Assembly: GCA_026193295.1 (NCBI GenBank)
Contig: JAPHSB010000445.1
Location: 1-7,403, forward strand
Direction of reading: 5' to 3'
DNA: 7,403 nt
Source of the DNA: Lysobacterales bacterium
GTDB lineage: Bacteria > Pseudomonadota > Gammaproteobacteria > Xanthomonadales > SZUA-36
The translations under genes were made by a program, and so were the position numbers. Numbering within the stretch: the stretch's first letter is position 1; each line of letters opens with the position of its first letter. The notes under the pieces were generated by a model. That model was not told the DNA's origin. It did not search any database and worked only from the letters and a program-made list of their open reading frames with translations. Positions 1 to 7,225 of this stretch are shown piece after piece.

Positions 1-760
<760 letters not shown>

Positions 761-1048
761 TCACTGGTGGGCGATTTCCTTGTCGGTAAACAGGTAGTCC
801 TTCAGTTCCTTGTCGAAGCTCGGGTCCTTGCGCCGGATCCACTCCAGCACCATGGAGGCATGCTCCTTTTCCTCGTCCCGGTTGTGCGCCAGGATGGCCT
901 TGAGATCGTCGTCTTTGCAGGCATCGACGCGCTGGTTGTACCAGTCGACCGCTTCCAGTTCTTCCATCAGCGAGATGATGGCCCGGTGCATGTCGCGAGT
1001 CGCGTCGCTCAGTTCCTCGATGGGTTCGTGGTAGCCTTCGTTTGCCAT
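761..1048 (-). CDS. Encapsulated-ferritin (EncFtn) family ferroxidase lacking the encapsulin-targeting tail
   Basis: A 95-residue two-helix, ferritin-like protein closely resembling, from memory, the Rhodospirillum rubrum EncFtn: shared stretches include MEELEAVDWY, QRVDA, AILAHNRDEEKEHA and the YLFT end. Family members oxidise Fe(II) at a di-iron centre formed between two subunits of an annular decamer, and normally sit inside an encapsulin shell. All family metal-site residues can be matched by eye: E29, E30, E32, W36, Y37, E59, E60 and H63 (R. rubrum E31, E32, E34, W38, Y39, E61, E62, H65). The protein stops at residue 95 (FTDKEIAHQ), just after the second long helix, so the flexible C-terminal extension carrying an LxxGSL-type targeting peptide is absent. 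No encapsulin gene follows, unlike the usual arrangement. The start is supported by GGAGGA five bases upstream (1054-1059). It lies 15 bases after the MscS gene, so co-transcription is likely. The family is secure; function outside a shell is inference. Confidence 0.9.
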   Translation of the reverse strand: MANEGYHEPIEELSDATRDMHRAIISLMEELEAVDWYNQRVDACKDDDLKAILAHNRDEEKEHASMVLEWIRRKDPSFDKELKDYLFTDKEIAHQ

Positions 1049-1063
1049 CGTATTCCTCCGTTC

Positions 1064-1912
1064 TCAGCCTTTCAGCAGGTCCGTAATCGGATTGGTGGCG
1101 TGCATGTGCACGTCCCGCTGCGGGTAGGGGATGCTGCAGCCGGCTTTTTCGAGTTCGGCCTTGCCCTGTTCGAGCACATCACCCCACACCGCCCAGTAGT
1201 CCTCGGTTTTCGCCCAGGGACGCACGGCGAAATTGACGCTGCTGTCGCCCAGGCTCGACACGAAGATGTTGAACGCCGGCTCGGCCAATACCTTGGGATG
1301 GCTCGTGCAGACCCGGGTCAGCACTTCCCTGGCCACCTTCAGATCGTCGTCGTAGCTGACGCCGAAGACCATGTCCACCCGGCGCTTATCCTTGGCCGTG
1401 TAATTGGTAATGGTGCCTGCGTACACCTGGGCATTTGGAATGGTGATCTGCTTGTTGTCGGGCGTGGTCAGGATGGTGCTGAAAATGCGCACGTCGTCGA
1501 TGCTACCGGATACTCCTGCCACGTCCACGTAATCGCCCTTGGTGAAGGGGCGGAACATGACCAGCATGACGCCCGCGGCGAAGTTGCCCAGCGAGTCCTT
1601 CAGGGCCAGGCCGACGGCGAGGCCGGCGGCGCCGACTACCGCGAGTAGCGACGTGACTGGAAGGCCGAGCGTATCGAGAGCCGCGATGATAACCGCGACG
1701 AGCAGGACTGCCTGGACGATGTTCGCCAGGAATGTGACCAGCGTCGGGTCGACGTCGCGGACCTGCATGAGTTTGCGCACCATGCGCGTTACCCGGCCGA
1801 CGATCCATTTACCGACAACGTAAATCGCCAGGGCCAGTACAATTTTGCTGGCCCAGCCGATCAGCATGGGCACGAATTCGTCGCTCGTAAAAAATGCCAG
1901 AAATGATTCCAT
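1064..1912 (-). CDS. mscS: MscS-family small-conductance mechanosensitive ion channel
   Basis: An inner-membrane homoheptameric channel that opens under membrane tension and releases solutes during hypo-osmotic shock. The length of 282 residues is close to E. coli MscS (286). Three membrane segments are visible: TM1 about 17-38, TM2 about 62-83 and the pore-lining TM3 about 88-120. TM3 has the small-residue Gly/Ala packing pattern GAAGLAVGLALKDSLGNFAAG (94-114), which matches the E. coli GxxxLQGSLxNxAAG region. The cytoplasmic beta domain (about 123-180) contains RPFTKGDYVDV and the ITIPNAQV motif, followed by the alpha/beta cage domain. The C-terminal signature PYPQRDVHMH (262-271) is typical. 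The ATG at 1912 follows AGGAAAAAG. It stands 36 bases after the upstream small gene and 15 bases before the EncFtn gene, in an operon-like row. It is a plain MscS without extra N-terminal membrane helices or a cyclic-nucleotide domain. Confidence 0.95.
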   Translation of the reverse strand: MESFLAFFTSDEFVPMLIGWASKIVLALAIYVVGKWIVGRVTRMVRKLMQVRDVDPTLVTFLANIVQAVLLVAVIIAALDTLGLPVTSLLAVVGAAGLAVGLALKDSLGNFAAGVMLVMFRPFTKGDYVDVAGVSGSIDDVRIFSTILTTPDNKQITIPNAQVYAGTITNYTAKDKRRVDMVFGVSYDDDLKVAREVLTRVCTSHPKVLAEPAFNIFVSSLGDSSVNFAVRPWAKTEDYWAVWGDVLEQGKAELEKAGCSIPYPQRDVHMHATNPITDLLKG

Positions 1913-1948
1913 CTTTTTCCTACCGTCAATGTTTCAAGTCTTTGGGGT

Positions 1949-2356
1949 TCAGGTGACGTCGCCGCCCGGTTCCAGGAATTGCTCCATCTGGTCCGCGGCC
2001 AGCGCAACGCGCCGGATCACGTAGTCCAGTTCCTGCTCGCCGACGAAGGCATAGGGCAGGTTCTCGCACATCTTGATGTAGGGCACGCCGTCGAGGTCCC
2101 CTACGGCGAGGTAGCCCACTCGCTGCATCAGGTTGATGCGCAGGCATTTTTCCGCGCCCAGGTTGGCCAGCGGCGCGACCGGTGTTTCCACCCGCAACAC
2201 GCGCCGGCCGTCGTTGGTTTTCAGCTCGGCGAGAAACATGCTCTGGCGCCGCTTGCTGTCTTCGATGTCAAATTCAAAGCTGACGATGAACGGCTCGTCG
2301 ATCTGCAGTTCGTACAGGCTGAGCATGTGATTGCGGATTTCTGAAAAAGTTTCCAT
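1949..2356 (-). CDS. Conserved-looking hypothetical protein with CesT/YbjN-like predicted fold
   Basis: A 135-residue acidic soluble protein with no signal peptide or membrane segment; I do not recognise a named family with certainty. The order of predicted elements is helix (1-18), three strands (about 22-30, 38-46, 52-58), a helix (64-75), two strands (79-86, 90-97) and a long C-terminal helix (104-126). This alpha-beta3-alpha-beta2-alpha order matches the fold shared by type III secretion chaperones (CesT/Tir family) and YbjN-type proteins. These are often small chaperone-like proteins outside secretion systems. No secretion genes are nearby, so a type III role is not supported. Distinct stretches likely to be conserved are ETPVAPL (57-63), RVGYLAVGDLDGVPYI (79-94) and CENLPYA (97-103). 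The ATG at 2356 has GGGAGAG upstream. Gaps of 24 bases from the upstream SDR gene and 36 bases to mscS suggest co-transcription. The gene is real; the fold assignment is tentative. Confidence 0.8.
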   Translation of the reverse strand: METFSEIRNHMLSLYELQIDEPFIVSFEFDIEDSKRRQSMFLAELKTNDGRRVLRVETPVAPLANLGAEKCLRINLMQRVGYLAVGDLDGVPYIKMCENLPYAFVGEQELDYVIRRVALAADQMEQFLEPGGDVT

Positions 2357-2380
2357 TCTTCTCTCCCGGGCTGCCGGACG

Positions 2381-3142
2381 TTACTTCGGCGCGAGGCGCA
2401 CGGCCCCGTCCAGGCGGATGGTGGTGCCGTTCAGATACGGGCTCTCGATGATGTTGGCCGCCAGCACCGCGAATTCCTCGGCCCGGCCCAGCCTGGACGG
2501 AAACGGGATCGAGGCGGACAGCGATTCCTGGATATGTTCCGGCATGCCATCGACCATCGGGGTCCAGAAGATGCCTGGCGCGATCGTCATGACACGGATG
2601 CCAAAACGCGCCAGTTCGCGCGCCATCGGCAGCGTCATGCCGACGATGCCGCCCTTCGAGGCGGAGTAGGCGGCCTGGCCGATCTGCCCTTCGTAGGCTG
2701 CCACCGAGGCGGTGCTGATGATCACGCCGCGCTCGCCTTCTTCGTTCGGCTCATTGCGCTGCATCAGGTTGGCCGCCGCCTTGGCGACGTTGAAGCTGCC
2801 CACCAGGTTGACCATGATGGTGTTGCGGAAGAAGTCCAGCTGCATCGGGGCCTCGCGCCCCAGCACTCGGCCGGCGCCAATGATGCCGGCGCAGTTGACT
2901 GCCACGTTGAGGCCGCCGTTGGCATCAGCCGCCTGGGCCACCGATGCTTCGACACCGGATTCGGAGGAAACGTCGGTGCGGATGTATTTCGCCCCGAGCT
3001 CAGCCTCGGCCGCCGCTCCGGCGGCATCGTTGATGTCGAGCATAACGGCCTTGCCGCCGCTCGCGATGACGTGGCGGACCACGGCCAAGCCGAGCCCGGA
3101 GACGCCGCCGGTAACCAGCGCCTTAACCTGCTTGAGTTGCAT
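2381..3142 (-). CDS. SDR-family 3-hydroxyacyl-CoA dehydrogenase (type II, HSD17B10-like)
   Basis: A 253-residue classical short-chain dehydrogenase most like the 3-hydroxyacyl-CoA dehydrogenase type II / 2-methyl-3-hydroxybutyryl-CoA dehydrogenase group. These enzymes oxidise (2-methyl-)3-hydroxyacyl-CoA to the 3-ketoacyl-CoA with NAD. Visible motifs are the nucleotide loop TGGVSGLG (11-18), D36 after the second strand (favouring NAD over NADP), NCAG (83-86), the structural N112, and the catalytic S146, Y159 and K163 within TASVAAYEGQIGQAAYSASK. The stretch around AAYEGQIGQAAYSASKGG and the PGIFWTPM segment (189-196) are characteristic of this group. The ATG at 3142 has AAGGAG (3151-3156) eight bases upstream. 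It follows the thiolase gene by 76 bases. Its product, 2-methylacetoacetyl-CoA or acetoacetyl-CoA, is a thiolase substrate, so the two genes fit successive steps of isoleucine or short-chain fatty-acid breakdown. The exact acyl chain preference cannot be read from sequence. Confidence 0.92.
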   Translation of the reverse strand: MQLKQVKALVTGGVSGLGLAVVRHVIASGGKAVMLDINDAAGAAAEAELGAKYIRTDVSSESGVEASVAQAADANGGLNVAVNCAGIIGAGRVLGREAPMQLDFFRNTIMVNLVGSFNVAKAAANLMQRNEPNEEGERGVIISTASVAAYEGQIGQAAYSASKGGIVGMTLPMARELARFGIRVMTIAPGIFWTPMVDGMPEHIQESLSASIPFPSRLGRAEEFAVLAANIIESPYLNGTTIRLDGAVRLAPK

Positions 3143-3218
3143 TGTTGTTGCTCCTTGGGTTTATTGGTGTCAGTTCACAGATCAATTTTACCAGTGTAAC
3201 CGCCCCGGGCACGGGCTG

Positions 3219-4397
3219 TTAAATTTCGATTGCAACCGCAACCGCTTCGCCGCCACCCAGGCACAGAGAAGCAACGCCCCGCTTGAGGCCGCGCTTGCGC
3301 AGGGCATGCACCAGGGTGACCAGGATACGCGCGCCCGACGCACCGATCGGATGGCCCAAGGCGCAGGCGCCGCCGTTGACGTTGACCTTCGCGTGGTCGA
3401 GTCCGTTGTCGGCCATGGCCGCCATGGTCACCGAGGCGAAGGCCTCGTTGATCTCGAACAGGTCGACATCGGCCATCGACCAGCCCGCTTTTTCGACCAC
3501 CCTGGCGATCGCGGTGGACGGCGCCGTGGTGAACCATTCCGGCTCGTGTGCGAATGTCGCGTGCGCGACGATGCGGGCCAGGGGCTGCAGTCCGCGGCGT
3601 TCCGCTTCGGCCGCCGTCATCAGCACGGTGGCGGCGGCGCCGTCGGATATCTTGGAGGCATTGGCCGCGGTGACGGTGCCGTCCTTCTTGAAGGCCGGGC
3701 GCAGCGTGGGGATCTTGCCGAGGTTGCAGCGATGGGGCTCCTCGTCTTCGGCATACACATGGTCGCCCTTGCGTGTGCTCACGGTGACCGGCACGATCTC
3801 GTCGACGAAATCGCCTTCGTGGACCGCGCGCTGGCCGCGCTCGACCGAGGCGTGGGCGAACGCATCCTGGTCGACCCGCGTGAAGCCGTACTTCTCGGCG
3901 CACATCTCGCCGAACACGCCCATCATCTGCTGGTCGTAGGGACTCTGCAGGCCGTCCCAGAACATGTGGTCCTGCACCTGGCCGTGGCCCATGCGCAGGC
4001 CGCCGCGGGCCTTGGGCAGCAGGTACGGAGAGTTGGTCATGGATTCCATGCCGCCGGCCACGACGATCGTGGAGCTGCCGGCGCGGATGGCGTCGTGGCC
4101 CAGCATCACCGCTTTCATGCCCGAACCGCACACCTTGTTGATGGTCATGCAACCAACGGACACAGGGACACCGGCTCTCAGGGAAGCCTGGCGCGCGGGC
4201 GCCTGGCCGAGGCCGGCCGGCAGCACGCAGCCCATGATGACTTCGCTGACCTCGGCGGCGTCGACGCCCGCATGCGCGATCGCACCGGCGATCGCAGTGG
4301 CGCCCAGGTCGATCGCGGTGACGTCGTTGAACTGGCCCTGGAACGAGCCGATCGGCGTCCGCTTGGCGCCGACGATAACTACGGTCTGATCAGACAT
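3219..4397 (-). CDS. Acetyl-CoA C-acyltransferase (thiolase)
   Basis: A 392-residue thiolase, typical in length for the family. It cleaves a 3-ketoacyl-CoA with CoA to give acetyl-CoA and a shortened acyl-CoA, or runs in reverse to condense two acetyl-CoA. The nucleophile C90 lies in NKVCGSGMKA (87-96). Other signatures are GGMESMTNSPYLL (115-127), the oxyanion/active-site loop NEAF (317-320), GGACALGHPIGASGAR (342-357) with catalytic H349, and the second cysteine C379 in CLGGGEA. Overall it looks like the acetoacetyl-CoA / 2-methylacetoacetyl-CoA thiolase (AtoB/PhaA/ACAT1-like) group rather than the FadA long-chain group. The ATG at 4397 is preceded by GGAGAC at good spacing. It lies 34 bases after the leucine dehydrogenase gene and before the SDR dehydrogenase, consistent with cleavage of 2-methylacetoacetyl-CoA to acetyl-CoA and propionyl-CoA at the end of isoleucine catabolism. 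Substrate choice is inferred from context. Confidence 0.95.
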   Translation of the reverse strand: MSDQTVVIVGAKRTPIGSFQGQFNDVTAIDLGATAIAGAIAHAGVDAAEVSEVIMGCVLPAGLGQAPARQASLRAGVPVSVGCMTINKVCGSGMKAVMLGHDAIRAGSSTIVVAGGMESMTNSPYLLPKARGGLRMGHGQVQDHMFWDGLQSPYDQQMMGVFGEMCAEKYGFTRVDQDAFAHASVERGQRAVHEGDFVDEIVPVTVSTRKGDHVYAEDEEPHRCNLGKIPTLRPAFKKDGTVTAANASKISDGAAATVLMTAAEAERRGLQPLARIVAHATFAHEPEWFTTAPSTAIARVVEKAGWSMADVDLFEINEAFASVTMAAMADNGLDHAKVNVNGGACALGHPIGASGARILVTLVHALRKRGLKRGVASLCLGGGEAVAVAIEI

Positions 4398-4431
4398 ACA
4401 AAGTCTCCGATTGTGGCGGACGGGTCCGCGC

Positions 4432-5529
4432 TCAATGCTTGTTGCGGCCGGGGAAGCGGTGCGGTTTGCCCATGAAAGGCAACTTCAGCTTGCCCAGTGT
4501 GGCGATCCGCTCTTCCGCCATGCGGTCGGCGGCCTGCCAGGTCGGGATACCGTCGCGATCCGCGATCTTGAAAATCCGGCTGACATTGTAATAGATCGCG
4601 CGCGTCATGCGCAGGGCCCGTTCGTGGTTCCAGCCCTCGAACTCGATCGATACGTTCATCAGTCCGCCTGCGTTGACCGCGTAGTCGGGAGCGTAGAGGA
4701 TGTCGCGTCGCTCCAGCTCGTTACCGGCCTCGTCATTGGCCAACTGGTTGTTGGCCGGCCCGGCGACGATCTTGCATTTCAGCCGCGGCAGCGTTTCCTC
4801 GTTGATCACGGCGCCCAGCGCGCTGGGCGCGAATACGTCCACGTCGAGGTCATAGATCTCGTCGGTGCCGACGGCTTCGGCACCCAATTCGACCGCCTCG
4901 GCCAGCGAGTCTTCCATGATGTCGCAGACGAACACCTTGGCGCCTGCTTCACGCAGTTGCTTGACCAGGTGCAGGCCGACGTGCCCGGTACCCTGCACGG
5001 CAAAACTGCGGTGCGCCAGGTCTTCGTCGCCGAAGACTTTCTGCAGCGCGGCCTTCATGCCCTGGATCGAGCCGAACGCGGTATAGGGCGACGGGTCGCC
5101 CGACCCGCCATGGGCCTGGTGCACGCCGACCACGTTCTCGGTTTCCTGGAAGATGAACTCCATGTCATTGACGTCGATGCCGACGTCCTCGGCCGTGATG
5201 TAGCGGCCGTTGAGCGTATCGATGAAGCGGCCGAAGGCGCGGAACAGGGCTTCGGACTTGTCCTTGCGCGGGTCACCGATGATCACGGCTTTGCCGCCGC
5301 CCAGGTTGAGGCCGGCCACGGCCGCCTTGTAGGTCATGCCGCGCGACAGCCGCAGTGCGTCCCGCAGCGCCTCTTCCTCGTTTTCGTACGGCCACATGCG
5401 GGTGCCGCCGAGAGCCGGGCCCAGTACCGTGTTGTGGATTCCGATGATGGCCCGGAGCCCGACATCGTTGTTGTTGCAGAAGACGATCTGCTCGTGCCCT
5501 GATTCCTTGCAGGTATCGAAGAGTTCCAT
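4432..5529 (-). CDS. ldh: Leucine dehydrogenase (Glu/Leu/Phe/Val dehydrogenase family)
   Basis: A cytosolic NAD-dependent amino acid dehydrogenase that reversibly deaminates leucine, valine and isoleucine to branched-chain 2-oxo acids and ammonia. Its 365 residues match the size of Bacillus leucine dehydrogenases. Catalytic and binding residues align by number with those enzymes: GGTR (41-44), K68, K80 within LNLGGGKAVIIGD (74-86), and D115 in ITAEDVGIDV. The pocket residues L40 and A113 favour a branched aliphatic side chain. The Rossmann motif GTGHVG is at 180-185, with D203 at the end of the next strand, and NAGGLMNVSIEF (286-297) lines the active site. Phenylalanine or valine dehydrogenase is less likely on length and pocket residues. 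The start at 5529 is fixed by an excellent TAAGGAGG (5537-5544) seven bases upstream. It heads the row of catabolic genes (34 bases before the thiolase), preceded by a 256-base non-coding region with a possible operator. The gene is also called bcd in Bacillus. Confidence 0.95.
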   Translation of the reverse strand: MELFDTCKESGHEQIVFCNNNDVGLRAIIGIHNTVLGPALGGTRMWPYENEEEALRDALRLSRGMTYKAAVAGLNLGGGKAVIIGDPRKDKSEALFRAFGRFIDTLNGRYITAEDVGIDVNDMEFIFQETENVVGVHQAHGGSGDPSPYTAFGSIQGMKAALQKVFGDEDLAHRSFAVQGTGHVGLHLVKQLREAGAKVFVCDIMEDSLAEAVELGAEAVGTDEIYDLDVDVFAPSALGAVINEETLPRLKCKIVAGPANNQLANDEAGNELERRDILYAPDYAVNAGGLMNVSIEFEGWNHERALRMTRAIYYNVSRIFKIADRDGIPTWQAADRMAEERIATLGKLKLPFMGKPHRFPGRNKH

Positions 5530-5702
5530 GGCGTTGCCTCCTTAGATATTGTTCTTCGGAAATGCAGGTTCCGGCGCGCTGGCGGAATCGCGAAGCGCCG
5601 AAAATGGGAAGATTTTCAGCTTTCCATTTTAAGGGTTCCGCCTGTTGCAGCCCGTTGATATCGAGGCTTTTATTGACGTGGATCGTGTGCTTTGGCGTCT
5701 TC
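5530..5702 (-). promoter_or_regulatory. Leader/promoter region of the leucine dehydrogenase cluster with candidate operator
   Basis: This non-coding stretch is more AT-rich than its surroundings. The arms AAAATGGGAA (5601-5610) and TTTCCATTTT (5621-5630) form an inverted repeat with 9 of 10 pairs matching and a 10-base spacer, so the half-site centres are 20 bases (about two helical turns) apart. On the minus strand the upstream arm overlaps TAAAAT (5631-5626), a 5/6 match to a -10 hexamer; no convincing -35 was found. A transcript starting near 5620 would have a leader of about 90 bases containing a GC-rich potential hairpin, CGGCGC (5572-5577) with GCGCCG (5595-5600), ahead of the TAAGGAGG ribosome binding site. 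A repressor-type operator is plausible, but the regulator is unknown. Confidence 0.35.
5537..5544 (-). promoter_or_regulatory. Near-perfect Shine-Dalgarno site of leucine dehydrogenase
   Basis: The minus strand reads TAAGGAGG, an uninterrupted match to the 16S anti-Shine-Dalgarno, seven bases before the ATG at 5529. It is the strongest ribosome binding site in the window and settles the start of the gene. Confidence 0.85.
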
Positions 5703-5778
5703 ACCTGCAGGAGCGGCTTTAGCCGCGATGGGGCTTTTCCATGGAAACAATCGCGGCTGAAGCCGCTCCCACCCCAGG
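5703..5778. repeat. BIME: two inverted REP units around a palindromic spacer
   Basis: The left unit contains GAGCGGCTTTAGCCGCGAT (5711-5729) and the right unit is its inverted copy, ATCGCGGCTGAAGCCGCTC (5750-5768). They differ by one base in the shared core and by a few bases in the outer ends (ACCTGCAG versus ACCTGGGG). Each unit can form its own GCGGC/GCCGC hairpin, or the two can pair into one long stem of about 19 bases. The spacer contains a perfect 12-base palindrome, TTTCCATGGAAA (5736-5747). This is the organisation of bacterial interspersed mosaic elements built from REP sequences, which are mobilised by REP-associated tyrosine transposases (RAYTs) acting in trans; none is in the window. 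It begins 8 bases after the stop codon of the M16 gene, a typical extragenic 3' location, and could attenuate transcription towards the leucine dehydrogenase cluster. Confidence 0.88.
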
Positions 5779-5785
5779 TCGGTTC

Positions 5786-7225
5786 CTATAACTCGTAACC
5801 ATCCTCGTTCAGTAACCGGATCGGCAGGCCCAGCGCCTCCAGTTGCGGGCGGATTTCGGCTACATCACCGACCACCACGATCGCGATGTTTTCGGGATCG
5901 ATCAGCCGGGCCGCGAGTTCGTTCAGCGTCCCACGGTCGGTTTCGCGCAGCAGCGCTTGTTGCTGGCGGCGATAGTCCAGCGGCAAGTCATAGCGGAGGA
6001 TGTCGGACAGCAGGCCGAGCTTGGCGCCCGGGGTTTCATAACGCAGGGCGTCGCGTTGGCCCACGGCGTTCTGCAGGTACTGGAATTCCTCCTCGGTCAT
6101 GCCGTCCGCGGCATAACGCTCCAGTTCCCCGAGCACCTCGGTGACCGCGGCTGCCGACGCGTCCTTGTTGATTTCCGCGGAAACGCGGAAGGAACCCAAT
6201 TCGGGTCCGCCGCTGAAGCCGGTGCCGATGCCATAGGTCCAGCCCTTGTCCTCGCGCAGGTTGAGATTGATGCGGCTGTCGAAGGTACCGCCCAGGTTGA
6301 AGTTCATCAGGCCCGCCCGGTAGAAATCACCCAGCGCGTCGTACTTCAGAGACGGGTGGCCCAGGCGCAGGGACGACTGCGCCGCGCCTTCCTTGTTCAC
6401 CAGGTACAGGGTACGGCCCTTGACGCTCGGCAGCGTATCGATGGCCGCGCGGTGCATCTCGGCGATCTGCAACTGCGCCAGCCCGCCGAGACTGGCCAGC
6501 AGTGTTTCCCGCGGCACGCTGGAACTGGCCAGCACGCCTTGCAGTTGGGCAGGTATGTGCGCCGCATGGAAAGCCTTGACGTCGTCCAAACCGATGTTGG
6601 CCACGGTCGAGGGCAGGCCGCCGCCCGGGTAGGACAGGGGATGCTCCGGGCCGCTCAGCACGGCGTCGATGGCCCGTCCGGCCAGCGCCGGCCCGGACTT
6701 GCGGGCCTGCATCAGCGATTCCATCTGTCGCGACTTTACCCGGTCGAAATCTTCCTGGCTGAAAGCCGGCTCCAGCATCCGTTCCAGCATCAGAGCCATG
6801 CCGGCGTCCAGGTGCTTGCTGAGCACGTTCAGGGTTACGGCCGTTTCGTAGTTGCCGGGCGCCACGCTCAGCGAGGCCCCGATGCGTTCCAATGCCTCGG
6901 AGATTTCAGCGGCGCTGCGCTGATGGGTGGCCTCGCTCATCATCGCCGCGGTCAGCGCGGCGAGCCCCGCCTTGCCAGCGGGCTCATCCCGCTGCCCCAT
7001 GGCGAACATCGCCCGCACCGTGACGGTGGGCGTCTCGGTGTTGGGAACCACCAGCAGCCGCACGCCGTTCTCGAGCCTCGTATCCGACACCGGCGGCAGG
7101 TCCACACCCGGGTTGGCGCCCGGCCGCGGCTTCACGCTGCGATCGAAATCATCCTGCCAATGGCGCAGTTGCGGCTTTGCCTCGGTAAAGGGTGGTGACA
7201 CGGTCGGCGGGAGCGGTTCAATCAT
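5786..7225 (-). CDS. M16-family peptidase homologue, non-catalytic half, probably 5'-truncated
   Basis: From the ATG at 7225 it encodes 479 residues; the frame also stays open upstream through a GTG at 7303 (505 residues) to the window edge. M16 peptidases are built from paired alpha/beta halves, of which only the first carries the zinc motif HxxEH. Here the first domain starts with [13 protein letters not shown] (about 76-88 in the 505-residue numbering). The region where HxxEH should sit reads [15 protein letters not shown] and has no such motif, so the protein cannot be an active metalloprotease alone. The second domain carries [21 protein letters not shown] (split here as [10 protein letters not shown] at 339-348 and [11 protein letters not shown] at 348-358), the Arg/Tyr substrate-binding signature of the C-terminal half. 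A proline-rich N-terminus ([13 protein letters not shown]) resembles an inter-domain linker, and there is no signal peptide. Neither start has a convincing ribosome binding site. Most likely the C-terminal half of a roughly 900-residue periplasmic M16 protein whose front was lost at the junction with gpmI; alternatively a separate non-catalytic subunit. Confidence 0.82.
   Translation of the reverse strand: MIEPLPPTVSPPFTEAKPQLRHWQDDFDRSVKPRPGANPGVDLPPVSDTRLENGVRLLVVPNTETPTVTVRAMFAMGQRDEPAGKAGLAALTAAMMSEATHQRSAAEISEALERIGASLSVAPGNYETAVTLNVLSKHLDAGMALMLERMLEPAFSQEDFDRVKSRQMESLMQARKSGPALAGRAIDAVLSGPEHPLSYPGGGLPSTVANIGLDDVKAFHAAHIPAQLQGVLASSSVPRETLLASLGGLAQLQIAEMHRAAIDTLPSVKGRTLYLVNKEGAAQSSLRLGHPSLKYDALGDFYRAGLMNFNLGGTFDSRINLNLREDKGWTYGIGTGFSGGPELGSFRVSAEINKDASAAAVTEVLGELERYAADGMTEEEFQYLQNAVGQRDALRYETPGAKLGLLSDILRYDLPLDYRRQQQALLRETDRGTLNELAARLIDPENIAIVVVGDVAEIRPQLEALGLPIRLLNEDGYEL

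Noticed and set aside
3143..3218. Possible terminator or separate promoter in the 76-base gap between the thiolase and SDR genes
   Set aside because: Only a weak GCCC/GGGC pairing without a T-run, and no recognisable -35/-10 pair; the gap alone does not show a transcription break.
4416..4429. GCGGAC/GTCCGC hairpin between leucine dehydrogenase and the thiolase
   Set aside because: The loop is only two bases and no T-run follows on the minus strand, so it is not supported as a terminator; it is a minor intergenic palindrome.
2712..4475. 587-codon plus-strand open frame antisense to the thiolase and SDR genes
   Set aside because: No recognisable domain, low-complexity His/Ala/Gly/Arg-rich translation, and full overlap with two genes showing complete catalytic motifs.
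4411..5502. 363-codon plus-strand frame antisense to leucine dehydrogenase
   Set aside because: Mirror frame of a gene with exact catalytic residue spacing; no ribosome binding site or family match.
5273..5704. Minus-strand frame beginning upstream of and overlapping the leucine dehydrogenase start
   Set aside because: Its second half is leucine dehydrogenase read out of frame, its first half covers the promoter region, and it lacks homology.
5562..5798. Small plus-strand frame ending in [11 protein letters not shown]...RLKPLPP
   Set aside because: This is the typical spurious peptide produced by translating a REP/BIME element; it is repeat sequence, not a gene.
5843..7198. 451-codon plus-strand frame antisense to the M16 gene
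   Set aside because: Arg/His/Gln-rich shadow translation with no domain; the minus-strand frame carries the M16 signatures.
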